A DNA stretch of 64,000 nucleotides, from NCBI GenBank assembly GCA_000818945.1, contig KN805371.1:355994-419993 (forward strand), written 5' to 3'. Under the pieces are notes generated by a model. That model saw nothing but the letters and a program-made list of their open reading frames with translations, made no database searches and had not been told where the DNA came from. Position 1 is the stretch's first letter; each line of letters starts with the position of its first letter. A program made the translations under genes and the position numbers. Of the stretch, positions 40,677 through 51,209 are shown piece after piece. The stretch is from Schizochytrium sp. CCTCC M209059 (Eukaryota; Sar; Bigyra; Thraustochytrida; Thraustochytriidae).

Positions 40677-41441
40677 GGCGAAGACTTTTCTTTGATGGGG
40701 GAGCGCGAGCGAGCTGAGCGCCGCCGTCTCGCTGCGAGGCGGAATTGAAGCCGGAGGTTGGAGACAGCGAAAGCTTGGGCGCGCGCAAGAGAGAGGGTGA
40801 GGGAGGAGGAGGAAGAGGAGAGGAGAATTGCATGCGAGTGACTTGCTTGCTCGCTTGCTTGCTTGCTCGCCTACGCGCAGGCGCGTTTGACAGCCAACAT
40901 CGTCAGACAGGTGTTCATCCCGCCGTGATTATCTGCGTCACGGTGGCCCCCGACTGCTGTCATGATGGCAACTTGAGAGTTAGTTCATAACCTCATAGTA
41001 CGCAAAGGCGCGCAACGCAAATGGAGGCACCCGGCTGTTTCTCTGCCTGGCAGTGCCAATAGAAAAAAAAATGCAATGAAAAAAGTCCAACGGATATACG
41101 TAGCCTCACGCTGGGATAAGATGGCTCATCGAATGAGTGATGGAAAACCTATGTCTATATTCCGGCGAGGCCGTGGAGCCTCGAAGGAGAAGGGAGGAGG
41201 AGAAGGAGGTTAGCGCGTCTGGCTCCGACTGCCTCGACAAGCGCAGAGCAACCAAATCTTCGGCTGTTGCGCGCGCGACAGCGGCCGTCGCGCCGTTGTC
41301 GCCAAAACATCGAAAGCTTGCTCGTCAGGTCAGGACAGTACCTGACGAGCGCACTCAGGCCTGTGCTCCGCCTGAGGTAATCTTTTAGATTGTGCGCGGT
41401 TTGTAGTCGCTAGCGCCGGAAACGAGCGCGCAGGTGCGACG

Positions 41442-44400
41442 ATGCCTGCTCGACCGCGCGGAAACGGGACCAGCGGCTCGAAAAGGACTGCCGCCGATGA
41501 AAGCAACGCGCGTCTGAGCTCCCTCGAAGAGCAGACTGCTGCTCTCTTGCGCGAGGCGAGAGCATCCGTGGGTAGAACGCGCACGCGACAGGGGAAAAGC
41601 CGGAAACGGAGGCGAGCAGCGTCCTCTCAAACCAAACAAAAAGACGCTTCTGCTGTTGTTGATGCAGCTAATGCAGCTGAAGCGACTGGCGTGACGAAAG
41701 CACTACATGATGAAACTGGGACCCTTCAGAACGACAGTACATCTCTCGTCTTCGCAATTACCGATCAAAGTGAAGTTCTTCCTCTCGATGAGACCGCACT
41801 CGACGTCCCCATTTCTGAAGAGGAAGCCAAATCCGAGGGTGATGTGGATCCAGATGCAGCGGCTTTACAACCTTTGCCAGTTTCTGTACCCAATGATTTG
41901 CAGCAACAAGCAAGCGAGATTGCCAGCGAAGGGGACGGGTTGGAGCCCAAGCTCAAACATTCCACTCCCAGCAACGAAATAGACGATCTCTCTCACAGCC
42001 ACCTCGATGAGGAAGACGCCGAGGACACAAGAGGCGAAAACACAGAAGGAAAAGGAGAAGTCAAGTTGTCCGAAATAATTGCTGCAGAAACTCAGCACAT
42101 CAAAACAGACTTTCTCCAGCTTGATGAGGCCTTTTGGCCGGAAGGTACCTATTACAATGCAGCTGCAGACGACAGTCCTCAAAAGTCACCAGTCGCGAAA
42201 AAGAGTGCCAGCACTCCTAAACGCAAGCGTCTTCGACGCAAGCGGCGAAGCAAGATGCAGGCACCTGAATCGAGCAATACTCTTGAGACAGAAAACTCGC
42301 CGATGGAGGCGACTACGACGATTCGACCCGCTGATACACCTGACCATGAGGTCACCCCGCTCAGTTTCGATCGCCTTGAAGGTGACGCAACCAAACAGGA
42401 GAACGGCGATGATAACGAAGAAGCAGAAGAGCAAGAAATTGCACGTAGTGGCAGAAAAGACCTGGATGACGCCCAAACAGTCTTGGAAGACCAGGCGTCC
42501 CCTATGAAGGAAACGTCAACAGCGACGCGAAGACCTAGCATGGTGATGGCAAAGGCGCAAGAACAATCGCTGCGAGATCTCGGATTTTTGGAGGAGACGC
42601 AGCGCGTTGCGCTCAAGATCGACGACTTCGTCCCTGGAACTAACGTGAGTGTTGCTGACTATGATGCTCAACGGCAGCTTGTTGAAAACGTAGAAGCAGC
42701 TGAAGCCAAACAAAAGGAGGACGAGGCCGATGCTCTTGCGCGCAAGCTCGAGCACCATCGGCTTGCTCTTGAAAACCAGGCAGCGACTCTCGCACAAAGT
42801 TGCGTGCGCGGACGTCTGGGTAGGAAACGAGCACGCAACGTGCGTGAGCATGGTGGGCTTCGACACGAAAAAAAGGCGCTCAGCCAAGGGTCCCAGTCAA
42901 TGTCTCAGGAGACTTATGCTGACGAACACCAAGTCGTCAAGCCTGTGCCAGTAGAATCGGAAGAGCTCGACGAGGACTGGACCCGCGTACATGACCCATC
43001 GACTGGAGACACGTGGTATTTTAACGAGACAACCGGGGAGTCGCAGTGGGAGCTTCCCGATTCTCTTGGCAAGGCACGCCGCACAAATGATCAACTCGAT
43101 GTGCAGATCGGTAAGAACCATGCCGAGTCATCAATACACTTTAGCTCCATCATGGAAGAACCAATTGCAAGAATCATGTCTCCCAAAGCAAGAGAGAAAA
43201 AACCCTTGTTTGGTAACGCTGAAAACAGTCTCCAATTTGGAAGCTCGGTCGCAGTGGATGCGTCCGGGTCACCCAATACGCAAATTACGTCGAACGTAAA
43301 GGAGGCTGCGCAGCAATACGGAACGGCCACGGACGCGGAGCTCTCGGGTTCATTATTGCACCAGGAACAAGACGATCTCGAGTATCTCACTCAGCCAGTC
43401 ATGCCGCAGTCTCAAGCAAATGATGAGTCATACGCTGGAAGCAGTTCTCACGCTTCAAATGGCGAAATTGCCTCTCGAAGCGAGAATGCCAACGGGAAGG
43501 CAGAGGAAGACGAAGATGAGGACGAGGAGGATGATCGCGACGATGAGACGAAAGGAAATGCAGCAAGCGCCGGCTTTTCATTCAGCGTAGGGAGTCCAGT
43601 AGAAGTGACGACAGGCAGCGAGAATCCCGAATACCAAGGAGGAAAAGGAGGGGACCTTGGTGATGACGTGGATGCCCGGCTCAGTACAGCATACTCATCA
43701 GCATTGGACTCACGTCCAAGCGATGCCATTTCCGAAGCTGGTTCCGAGTTTAGTCAATCGACTGGCCTATGGTCACAGAGCGGAGAGACCCCGCGCTTCT
43801 TCTTGCCAGACGGCTCGACCGACGTCAAGTTGCGCGAGACCGTGAGACATGCTCTCAAACAAACAAAGTTCGATTCGGTGTCCACGCTGCTCTCGAGCAT
43901 GGCCAAGGAAGCCAAATCGCTACGCAAACGCTCAGGCAAAAAACACAAGCGAGGCGACCTTGACATGAAAGCCGTCGTGCAGTGTGCCAATTTGAGCCGC
44001 CAGGAGCCGAAAATGGTTGCCGGCCTGAAAATTCGCACAAAAGGCGCGCGTGGAAAGCGCGTACGTAAGCAAGGGCGCGACCGACGCGGACTTGGCAAGG
44101 ACCAGCGAGACGAAGACACGACCTTGGATCCCGATGAAGATACGCCTGCAATCTATAATGTAACCTATCCTGGAATGCGCAGACAGGACCTTCAAGGCGT
44201 TGATGAAGTCGATGAGCACGAGGAAGTCTCGCCCAAGGACGAGTCTGCGCAGCGCAACAATGAACCCGGCGGCCAGCACAAGGAAATTTGCTTTCTATGC
44301 TGGAGCGCCGGAGATGATATGGTGAAGCGATGCGACGAGCATCAGCGGTCCAAAGAGGCTCCGGCGGGAAAGGGAAGCGTGTTGACTTGTGCAAACTGGA

Positions 44401-47400
44401 ATCTTGCGGCGTTGCAGCGCAAGTATCGTGCCGAGGAGATTCAAGAGCTCTTTGCCAAGGCAAACGCGTGTCTTCGCTGGGATTTGAACCGCAAGCGCTT
44501 CATCACGGTGATCCAGGCCAAGCATCCCGTATATCGCGCCACATTTGATCTGTTGGCTGGTTTCAACCGTCGCGTACGCAGCTTGATCAAGGTGCGCAAG
44601 TGGCTCAAGAGCGTCATTGATCAGTTGCAGCTTGGCAAGATCAAAGGTGACCGCGCTGCAAGCAAGTGCTCCATTCTGCGCGCAAAGGATACGCTCATGA
44701 ATAATCGGTGGATTCGCAAGTTCAAGGAGACTGTCATCCTTGTCGAGCCGCAACCGCCCGTTACAGAAGGAGATATTGTTCTACGCGGCGAGCTTGACTT
44801 GGAGGTCGGCTACAAGGTGATGGTCCGGGCTGTCGACGGCGGACCGAGCCACGACTTTCGCTTTGTCATGGCCCCAACGGCTGCTCCTTTTGCACTCTAC
44901 AGGCCACGCGTCTTTGACGATGTCCCACCTCCGCGCTTTGTGCGTGTTCCCCCGCCCTCTTATATCTTCACACCAGATGCGGACCAGGAGCTTGTGAGGC
45001 GGTTCACCACGCAGGCTTCCAAGAAACCCATCCTTGATGAAAATGCCAATCAGCTCCGTGGCACTGCAGTAAATGTATACATGGATATGCAGCTCGAAGG
45101 CTCGTGGATCGAGCGTTTGGCATCTCACGCCGCGCGCACGGCGACAGAAAAGGCAGTAAAGGAAATCCGTGATCAGATTCCCCAGGTTGTGCGAATGCGT
45201 ACCAAGCATCCGCCCCCTACTTCTGTCAAATACGCAACCTTTGCCCGCCGCGACTTTGATGTGGAAGGTATTAAGCGGCTTGGGGGCTATCCTCCAATGA
45301 TGGCCATTCTCTCACAAGAAGTGACGACGGCGGTGTGCGCGCAGTATGGCAAATTTGTTGTGACATCAAAGACGAGTATCGCACCTATCAAGAGAACATA
45401 CGACGGCTTTGAGGATGCCGATGGCATGATCGACACGTCGCTGACATTTTCCTCGTTTAATCCGCCTGAAACCGCGAGTCTTGGACGCAGCTACGCGCCA
45501 CTGGTATCCGTGCTCAACACCCGGCTTCCACCCTGCATTGTAGCTAGCGCAGCGCAGCACGAAAAGCTTTCCATGGAGCGCGAGGCGGAAAAAGCGGCGC
45601 ACGCGGAGTCTCTTCGTCGACAGCTTCTCGACGGAGACATTACCAAACGCGTCCACGATGCACAGTGGCAAAGGTATTTGGAAGGCGACTATGCGCGACG
45701 TCTTGATGATCACAAGGTTCGCCATGTGAACGGCGAGAACCGGGAAGTGCAAACGGGCGAGACTGTTGATGTCGGATTCCGCACGACGGCTGTGGCGCCA
45801 AGTCAGCCGGTGGAAACCTGGGTCGACACCACAGAATTCGTTCCCTCGGCAGATATTGCTGTCCCCAACACGCCAGGTATTCGAGGGGCGATTACTACGC
45901 AAGCAGGACCCGATTACCCGTTTTGCATCCCATCGACGCGGGAGCTGACGCTTCTCGATCACTTTCATCTTCTCGCTTTTGCGGAGGCTTCTAGCAACTC
46001 GACTTGCTGTTTCACGACACTAGGAAGACAAGATCCCGGCTTGTACATGCTCAAGGCAAACTTTCGCGAGTCTCTTGGTGTGCTCGAGATGCGCGTATAT
46101 CGTTCTTTTGCATACTTTCAGATGCCGCACATTGAGGAATTCACTACTGCGGAGGGCGTGCCGTACTGGTACAATCGAAAAACGGGCGAGACATTTTGGG
46201 AGTCACCGCTCATTGATCTCACTAGCGTTCCTGATAACGATACTGATCGTCCTCTTGTGGAGGAGCTCTACAAAGCCTCGACGACTTCGGAGCGGAGAAA
46301 ATTTAGCGACACGTTGGGACCAAAACGAAAGCCTCCAAATCAGCTGCAAATGCGCCAGCACATGCTTAAGGACTACGAGTCGATGGCTGGCGAGAACGGT
46401 GGCAAGGAAAACGAAGAGGAAGAACCAGAATTTGCGCGAGAGCTCGCTCGAGCCGCGGAAAAGCGGCGCGCGCTTGACAAGAGATTCAGAGATCGAGTCG
46501 GGCAAACGTCGGTCCTCAAGGGCACGGCGCCGCTTCTAAGTGTTGAAGAAGAGCGCGCTGAGGCCAAGCGGAAACGTCGTGAGCTAAAAAAGAAGAAAAA
46601 GAAGGAGAAGAAGAAGCAAAAGAAAGCGCAGGCTCAGCAAGAAGATGATGATCTCGAAGGAAATGCCGCTGATGAAGTCGGACAGTTGCGGACTCGCGAT
46701 CGCGGTTCTGAGCCAGCGCAGGCTCCGCCTGAACCTGCTCCAGGGTCTCCAGCACATCGTCGATCCACGACGCGGACGCTCACGAGTTCGCGAAGGGCGA
46801 GTGAAATGGACCAGCGTGGGATTGCCGAAGCGAGTGAGGACCAAGATCATGCAACAGAACATTCTGCGCTTCTTTCGACCATTCAGACGGCGCTGCAAAG
46901 TGTCATGGCTAGTCAACAGGCAGAATCCAAAGACATGTCGAGCGATGACTTTCTCAAGCTGGGTATGGGTCTTGGTCTTGGAATCGGCCTCGGCAAGAAA
47001 CAACACAAATTGCAGCAGCAGCAGCAGCACCAGCAGCAACAACAAGAGGGCAAGGATGCGAGGATGGAAAAGACGGAAGAGAGCGATGCCGAAGAAGAAG
47101 AAGAGGACGACGACATGGGTGTTTACGATGTCTCTTCATCGGCGAGAGACAAGAGAGGGTCTCACAGGGACCTCAAGAACAAGAATGCCGGCAGGCATGG
47201 CAATGGAGATGAACAGCCACTGGTGGAGGGAGATCGAGACGTGGAACACGACGACAACGACGAGGAAGAAGGTGGACATCAGGCGGATTTGCTTCTTGTA
47301 CCGACACCCAGGCACGAAGGACCTTATTCAAAGCCTCGAATCAAGCCAACGCCGACGCCAGACGAGCAAGAAATGCTTCACACGGACGTTGGTGGAAAAG

Positions 47401-48263
47401 ACGACGATGCTGCGAAAGATGTCGGTTCCGATTCCGACGAGAGCGACTCAGACTACAGTGACTCGGACGAAGAGGAGGAAGAACTGGATAAGAACTTTGA
47501 TACGCATGAGCCCGCAGGCGAAGGCAGGTATTGGACTGCGACAGGCACGACGGTGGCCAAATCGCGTGGCCAAGTCATGCATTCAAGCACAGCCTTGCCA
47601 GAGGGCTTTGTGAACTCGGTGTACAAGCCACACACCGCAAAGCAACATGCAGATTATCTGCCGTCGTTGCCCAACCTCAACGAGGCTCATTCAGTGGGTG
47701 TGGTCAAGCCTCGAAACATTATCAAGGACTGGAATCATACCGGCTTCGATCCCTGGTCAGATGGCAAGGACAGGTACACGACCTCATTCGTGCCGTCTCT
47801 CTTTGTTGACGAAAAGGGCGAGGATCAGTCCGGTGGTCTCTTTGGCGACAAGGCCGGTCTGGCGGAGCGACGGGCCGAGGTCGCGGAGCAGCAGCGTCTC
47901 GCCGAAGATCTCGACAAACTGTTTTCGTGGTGCCGTCACGGCAAGTACGAGGACATTGACGAGTACTTTAACGACCCGGATTGTACGTTTCCGATCGACG
48001 CAAAAGACTCTTTGGGCAACACACTTCTTTCAATCGCTGCGCAGAACGGCAACAAGCGCATCGCCAAGATGTGTTTGCGTCGCGGTGCTGACATCAACAC
48101 GCAAAACCTCAATGGCCAAACGGTATTGCACTACTGCATGGCGTACGGCTTTGAGCCTCTTGCAGAATACTTTATGGGAAAGGGTGCGGACGACTCTTTG
48201 GTCAACGCCGACGGTCTCACGTGCTACGAGGGTCTTTCGCTCGAGGACGTGCAGAACCTGTAG
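41442..48263 (+). CDS. 2273-residue WW / IQ / ankyrin-repeat protein
   Basis: One uninterrupted 6.8-kb frame. In order: a disordered acidic N-terminus; a coiled coil with an IQ-like motif (ATLAQSCVRGRLGRKRARN, about residue 450), which may bind calmodulin; a WW domain (about 510-540, DPSTGDTWYFNETTGESQWELP); a long acidic linker; a Cys-containing block (about 945-985, CFLCWSAGDD, then C and H residues) followed by a basic helical region; a central region of unrecognised fold (about 1110-1540); a second WW (about 1560-1592, GVPYWYNRKTGETFWESP); a poly-Lys helix; a Gly/Leu run plus polyQ (about 1845-1870); acidic Ser/Asp stretches; and C-terminal ankyrin repeats (about 2180-2255, DSLGNTLLSIAAQNGNKRIA, NGQTVLHYCMAYG). 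A scaffold role is inferred. I do not recognise a named family. Confidence 0.85.
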   Translation: MPARPRGNGTSGSKRTAADESNARLSSLEEQTAALLREARASVGRTRTRQGKSRKRRRAASSQTKQKDASAVVDAANAAEATGVTKALHDETGTLQNDSTSLVFAITDQSEVLPLDETALDVPISEEEAKSEGDVDPDAAALQPLPVSVPNDLQQQASEIASEGDGLEPKLKHSTPSNEIDDLSHSHLDEEDAEDTRGENTEGKGEVKLSEIIAAETQHIKTDFLQLDEAFWPEGTYYNAAADDSPQKSPVAKKSASTPKRKRLRRKRRSKMQAPESSNTLETENSPMEATTTIRPADTPDHEVTPLSFDRLEGDATKQENGDDNEEAEEQEIARSGRKDLDDAQTVLEDQASPMKETSTATRRPSMVMAKAQEQSLRDLGFLEETQRVALKIDDFVPGTNVSVADYDAQRQLVENVEAAEAKQKEDEADALARKLEHHRLALENQAATLAQSCVRGRLGRKRARNVREHGGLRHEKKALSQGSQSMSQETYADEHQVVKPVPVESEELDEDWTRVHDPSTGDTWYFNETTGESQWELPDSLGKARRTNDQLDVQIGKNHAESSIHFSSIMEEPIARIMSPKAREKKPLFGNAENSLQFGSSVAVDASGSPNTQITSNVKEAAQQYGTATDAELSGSLLHQEQDDLEYLTQPVMPQSQANDESYAGSSSHASNGEIASRSENANGKAEEDEDEDEEDDRDDETKGNAASAGFSFSVGSPVEVTTGSENPEYQGGKGGDLGDDVDARLSTAYSSALDSRPSDAISEAGSEFSQSTGLWSQSGETPRFFLPDGSTDVKLRETVRHALKQTKFDSVSTLLSSMAKEAKSLRKRSGKKHKRGDLDMKAVVQCANLSRQEPKMVAGLKIRTKGARGKRVRKQGRDRRGLGKDQRDEDTTLDPDEDTPAIYNVTYPGMRRQDLQGVDEVDEHEEVSPKDESAQRNNEPGGQHKEICFLCWSAGDDMVKRCDEHQRSKEAPAGKGSVLTCANWNLAALQRKYRAEEIQELFAKANACLRWDLNRKRFITVIQAKHPVYRATFDLLAGFNRRVRSLIKVRKWLKSVIDQLQLGKIKGDRAASKCSILRAKDTLMNNRWIRKFKETVILVEPQPPVTEGDIVLRGELDLEVGYKVMVRAVDGGPSHDFRFVMAPTAAPFALYRPRVFDDVPPPRFVRVPPPSYIFTPDADQELVRRFTTQASKKPILDENANQLRGTAVNVYMDMQLEGSWIERLASHAARTATEKAVKEIRDQIPQVVRMRTKHPPPTSVKYATFARRDFDVEGIKRLGGYPPMMAILSQEVTTAVCAQYGKFVVTSKTSIAPIKRTYDGFEDADGMIDTSLTFSSFNPPETASLGRSYAPLVSVLNTRLPPCIVASAAQHEKLSMEREAEKAAHAESLRRQLLDGDITKRVHDAQWQRYLEGDYARRLDDHKVRHVNGENREVQTGETVDVGFRTTAVAPSQPVETWVDTTEFVPSADIAVPNTPGIRGAITTQAGPDYPFCIPSTRELTLLDHFHLLAFAEASSNSTCCFTTLGRQDPGLYMLKANFRESLGVLEMRVYRSFAYFQMPHIEEFTTAEGVPYWYNRKTGETFWESPLIDLTSVPDNDTDRPLVEELYKASTTSERRKFSDTLGPKRKPPNQLQMRQHMLKDYESMAGENGGKENEEEEPEFARELARAAEKRRALDKRFRDRVGQTSVLKGTAPLLSVEEERAEAKRKRRELKKKKKKEKKKQKKAQAQQEDDDLEGNAADEVGQLRTRDRGSEPAQAPPEPAPGSPAHRRSTTRTLTSSRRASEMDQRGIAEASEDQDHATEHSALLSTIQTALQSVMASQQAESKDMSSDDFLKLGMGLGLGIGLGKKQHKLQQQQQHQQQQQEGKDARMEKTEESDAEEEEEDDDMGVYDVSSSARDKRGSHRDLKNKNAGRHGNGDEQPLVEGDRDVEHDDNDEEEGGHQADLLLVPTPRHEGPYSKPRIKPTPTPDEQEMLHTDVGGKDDDAAKDVGSDSDESDSDYSDSDEEEEELDKNFDTHEPAGEGRYWTATGTTVAKSRGQVMHSSTALPEGFVNSVYKPHTAKQHADYLPSLPNLNEAHSVGVVKPRNIIKDWNHTGFDPWSDGKDRYTTSFVPSLFVDEKGEDQSGGLFGDKAGLAERRAEVAEQQRLAEDLDKLFSWCRHGKYEDIDEYFNDPDCTFPIDAKDSLGNTLLSIAAQNGNKRIAKMCLRRGADINTQNLNGQTVLHYCMAYGFEPLAEYFMGKGADDSLVNADGLTCYEGLSLEDVQNL

Positions 48264-49049
48264 GCATTTATTTGTGTTCAATAGCATACAAACGAGATAA
48301 TCTCTTCTTTTTTGTACAGTCCGGCGCGTGCGCTATCAACGATCTTGCATCAATTACTTTCTTTAAATCATCAATTGTCAATATCATGCATGCTTCGAGA
48401 GCCGTTTGCTTACGAGCGTGCAGGCATCTTTGGTTTCTAGGGATTCCAATCATTCGAGAAAATGACCATTTTTTCGCAGTCTAACACGCGCGCGTAGCTT
48501 TTACCCACGCCACCGACGATCCTGCTTTGTGGGTGTCCGGCGCACCTTATTCAGGACATTTCCTTGTCTCTTTTCCCCACACCACAATGTATCTGAGTTA
48601 GCATACGAGCCTGCCATAGCTCTCGTGCCGCCTCTCATTCATAACGCAAGTGCATTCAGTATTCGCAATCGCGATCCCATACCAGCCCGCGAAGCCCCGC
48701 GCCCCCCGGCCTCTCCGCTCCGCAGCGGCGGCGGTGCCCGTCCTTCTTCTACAAACCCGGCCTCTTCGCCGGTTCGCTTTCCAACCAAACGGAAGAGACA
48801 GACACACAAACAGGCAGGCAGGTAGACAGACATGCCCGCCCGGGTCGATCCGAGACGACGGCCGCCTCCTCGCCGTCTCGCTCTCCTCCGTGCTCACCGC
48901 CGTCCCCGCCCTCGGCCCCGCCCTCGGCCCCGTCCTCGTCCCCGTCCTCGGCCTCGGCCTCGGCCTCGTCGACCTTGATCTTGATCTTGATCTCGAAGAC
49001 GCCGCCGCCGCCGCGTCGGTCGGCTGCGGGGCGGCTCGTTTGCAGCCGC

Positions 49050-49120
49050 GCCCGCTTTGCCGCACTTGCGCCGCGCCTTTGCCGCACTTGCGCCGCGGCG
49101 CATAGCCCACTTGCGCCGCC
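49050..49120 (+). promoter_or_regulatory. Phased CACTTGCG array, three copies
   Basis: Perfect CACTTGCG octamers start at 49063, 49085 and 49108 (spacing 22 and 23 bp), each followed by CCG and pointing toward the polyQ gene. The copy nearest the gene is preceded by CATAGCC, resembling CATAACC before the lone copy facing YOS1. Confidence 0.6.
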
Positions 49121-49195
49121 GGATCCGCCCTTTCCGCGCGCGGATCCCCACTGTGCCGGAGGCCGGAGGCGCCGGCGAGGCAAGAGGCAGAGCAG

Positions 49196-49747
49196 AGCAG
49201 AAAGCAGAAAGCAGAAAGCAGAAAGCAGAAAGCAGAAAGCAGAAAGCAGAAAGCAGAAAGCAGGAGGCAGAACCGCAGCTCGAGAAAGCAGAAAGCAGAA
49301 AGCAGAAAGCAGAAAGCAGAAAGCAGAAAGCAGAAAGCAGAAAGCAGAAAGCAGAAAGCAGAAAGCAGAAAGCAGAAAGCAGAAAGCAGAAAGCAGAAAG
49401 CAGAAAGCAGAAAGCAGAAAGCAGAAAGCAGAAAGCAGAAAGCAGAAAGCAGAAAGCAGAAAGCAGAAAGCAGAAAGCAGAAAGCAGAAAGCAGAAAGCA
49501 GAAAGCAGAAAGCAGAAAGCAGAAAGCAGAAAGCAGAAAGCAGAAAGCAGAAAGCAGAAAGCAGAAAGCAGAAAGCAGAAAGCAGAAAGCAGAAAGCAGA
49601 AAGCAGAAAGCAGAAAGCAGAAAGCAGAAAGCAGAAAGCAGAAAGCAGAAAGCAGAAAGCAGAAAGCAGAAAGCAGAAAGCAGAAAGCAGAAAGCAGAAA
49701 GCAGAAAGCAGAAAGCAGAAAGCAGGAGGCAGAACCGCAGCTCGAGG
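49196..49747. repeat. Heptanucleotide (AGAAAGC)n array, about 70 copies
   Basis: Two blocks of nearly perfect 7-bp units: about nine copies at 49200-49262 and about 63 copies at 49283-49724. Each block ends with the same interruption (AGGAGGCAGAACCGCAGCTC plus GAG). As 7 is not a multiple of 3, all three forward frames read the same cyclic KQKAESR peptide and the reverse frames read LLSAFCF, so no stop codon occurs in any frame. Confidence 0.97.
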
Positions 49748-49836
49748 CGACGGGCCCGCGTCAGCCCGACGCGGCCAGCGACGGCCGCGCGGGACCAGGC
49801 CGCGCCCTCGCGCCCGCCCGGCGGCGCGCCTCCACG

Positions 49837-51148
49837 ATGACGACGTCGACGACGACGAAGATGTTCTCGTCCTCGTCCTCGTCATCCGTCTCGTCCTCGT
49901 CCTATTCCGTGGGCGCGGGGAGACAACGCAGAACGAGTACGAGCTCGAGCACAGCGCTGCTGTCGTCGTCGCCGTCGTCGCCTCGTAAGAGCTTCGATCT
50001 CGTGGCGGCCCAGGAACATGACTCACACAGATCGAGTCGCCTCGGCACCTCCGTCGCGGCTGAAATCGAGGACTACCTCAACTTCAAGCCCGTGCCATCG
50101 GCGTCGCCCGCAAGCCGCAGCCGCTCGCGGGCTAGCAGTGCGCACGCATCGTCGTCGGAGTTTCCCCGCATATCGCCGCCGCCACCTTTACCATCGCGGG
50201 ATGCGGTCAACTTTCAGGATGCGCGCGTGTGCCAACAGCGACGCGGGTCGATGATGGCTGCCAAATTCAGACTCGGCGAGCAGGTCATCGTCCTCAAACA
50301 GCTCGACCGTAAGTGGGTCGTGCGCGAAGGCGTGGTCGTTCATGTTCACATCGAGTCACCCACACAAGACAGATTTTACTCTGTACGGCTCGAGGACTCG
50401 GGCGATCGGATCAAGGTCGATGAGTCGAACCTCGTCGAGTGCCCGAGTGAGTCGGCCAATGTACTCTTTCGAACGCAGACCTATCTGCTTGACGTCCGTC
50501 ATGCTGTTAAAGGCGCCGAAGCGCTCGCGACCCGCGTGGAGAGCGCGTCGCGTGACCCCGAAGCGCACGCATCGCTCGCGACGCTCGAACGTAAAATGTC
50601 ACAGTCGCTCGAGACTCTTACGCGCTGGACAAGCTTCGTCCCGCCAGTTGACGACTGGGACGCCTTAAGCTTTGCGGCCGCCGAGGCGCGCGAAATGCTC
50701 GTCGCCGAGGCGCGAAAGCTCATCGTAAACGCCGAGGTCAATCTTTACCTGGCGCGGGGCCGGCTGTCCTTCAACACGGACCGCAATCAAGAGGCTCTCG
50801 CGGATGCTAAGGCAGCGCTTGAGCGTGCGCCCGACGACAAGGCGGCGGCGCTACTGCGCTCCATGGCGCTCTTCAATCTCAGCGAGAACACTGCAGCGCT
50901 GGAGCGCACGAGCAGCGGGGCAAATAGTAGCGACGGCAGCAGAAACAGAAGCAGCAGCAGCAGCAGCAGCAGGAGTCCTGCCTCGCCCACGTCGGAACTC
51001 GTGTCCGCGTTTTCGGACGCGGACGATGCCAGCCCGGATACGACGACGACAAGTACTGTCGGTCCATCCATGGAAAAGAATTTGGGGCTCGACAGCGAGT
51101 GTACATTGAATGTATTCCAGAGAAGACAAGTAGACGGGGAGAACGTGG

Positions 51149-51209
<61 letters not shown>

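Larger units (their letters stand above)
40214..41441. other. Divergent intergenic region rich in simple repeats
   Basis: 1.2 kb between the RING gene and the 2273-residue gene. Besides the repeats listed separately it has a GGGA run (40558-40580) and an imperfect GCTT run (40845-40865). No coding region is supported. Confidence 0.6.
48264..49836. other. Intergenic region upstream of polyQ gene
   Basis: 1.57 kb. It contains degenerate CCTCGG/CCCCGT hexamer-like repeats (48895-48985), three phased CACTTGCG elements (49063-49115) and the large AGAAAGC array. The frame of the next gene is open across most of it, but only from a TTG codon, so I treat it as promoter and 5' UTR. Confidence 0.5.

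Noticed and set aside
49057..49836. N-terminal extension of the polyQ protein carrying the KQKAESR repeat
   Set aside because: The frame is open but has no ATG before 49837 and would have to start at TTG. It also overlaps the promoter-like octamers.
48749..50026. A 425-codon minus-strand frame with an LLSAFCF repeat resembling a membrane protein
   Set aside because: The hydrophobic repeat is only the reverse complement of the AGAAAGC array, which has no stops in any frame. The flanks are GC-rich low-complexity sequence without conserved motifs.
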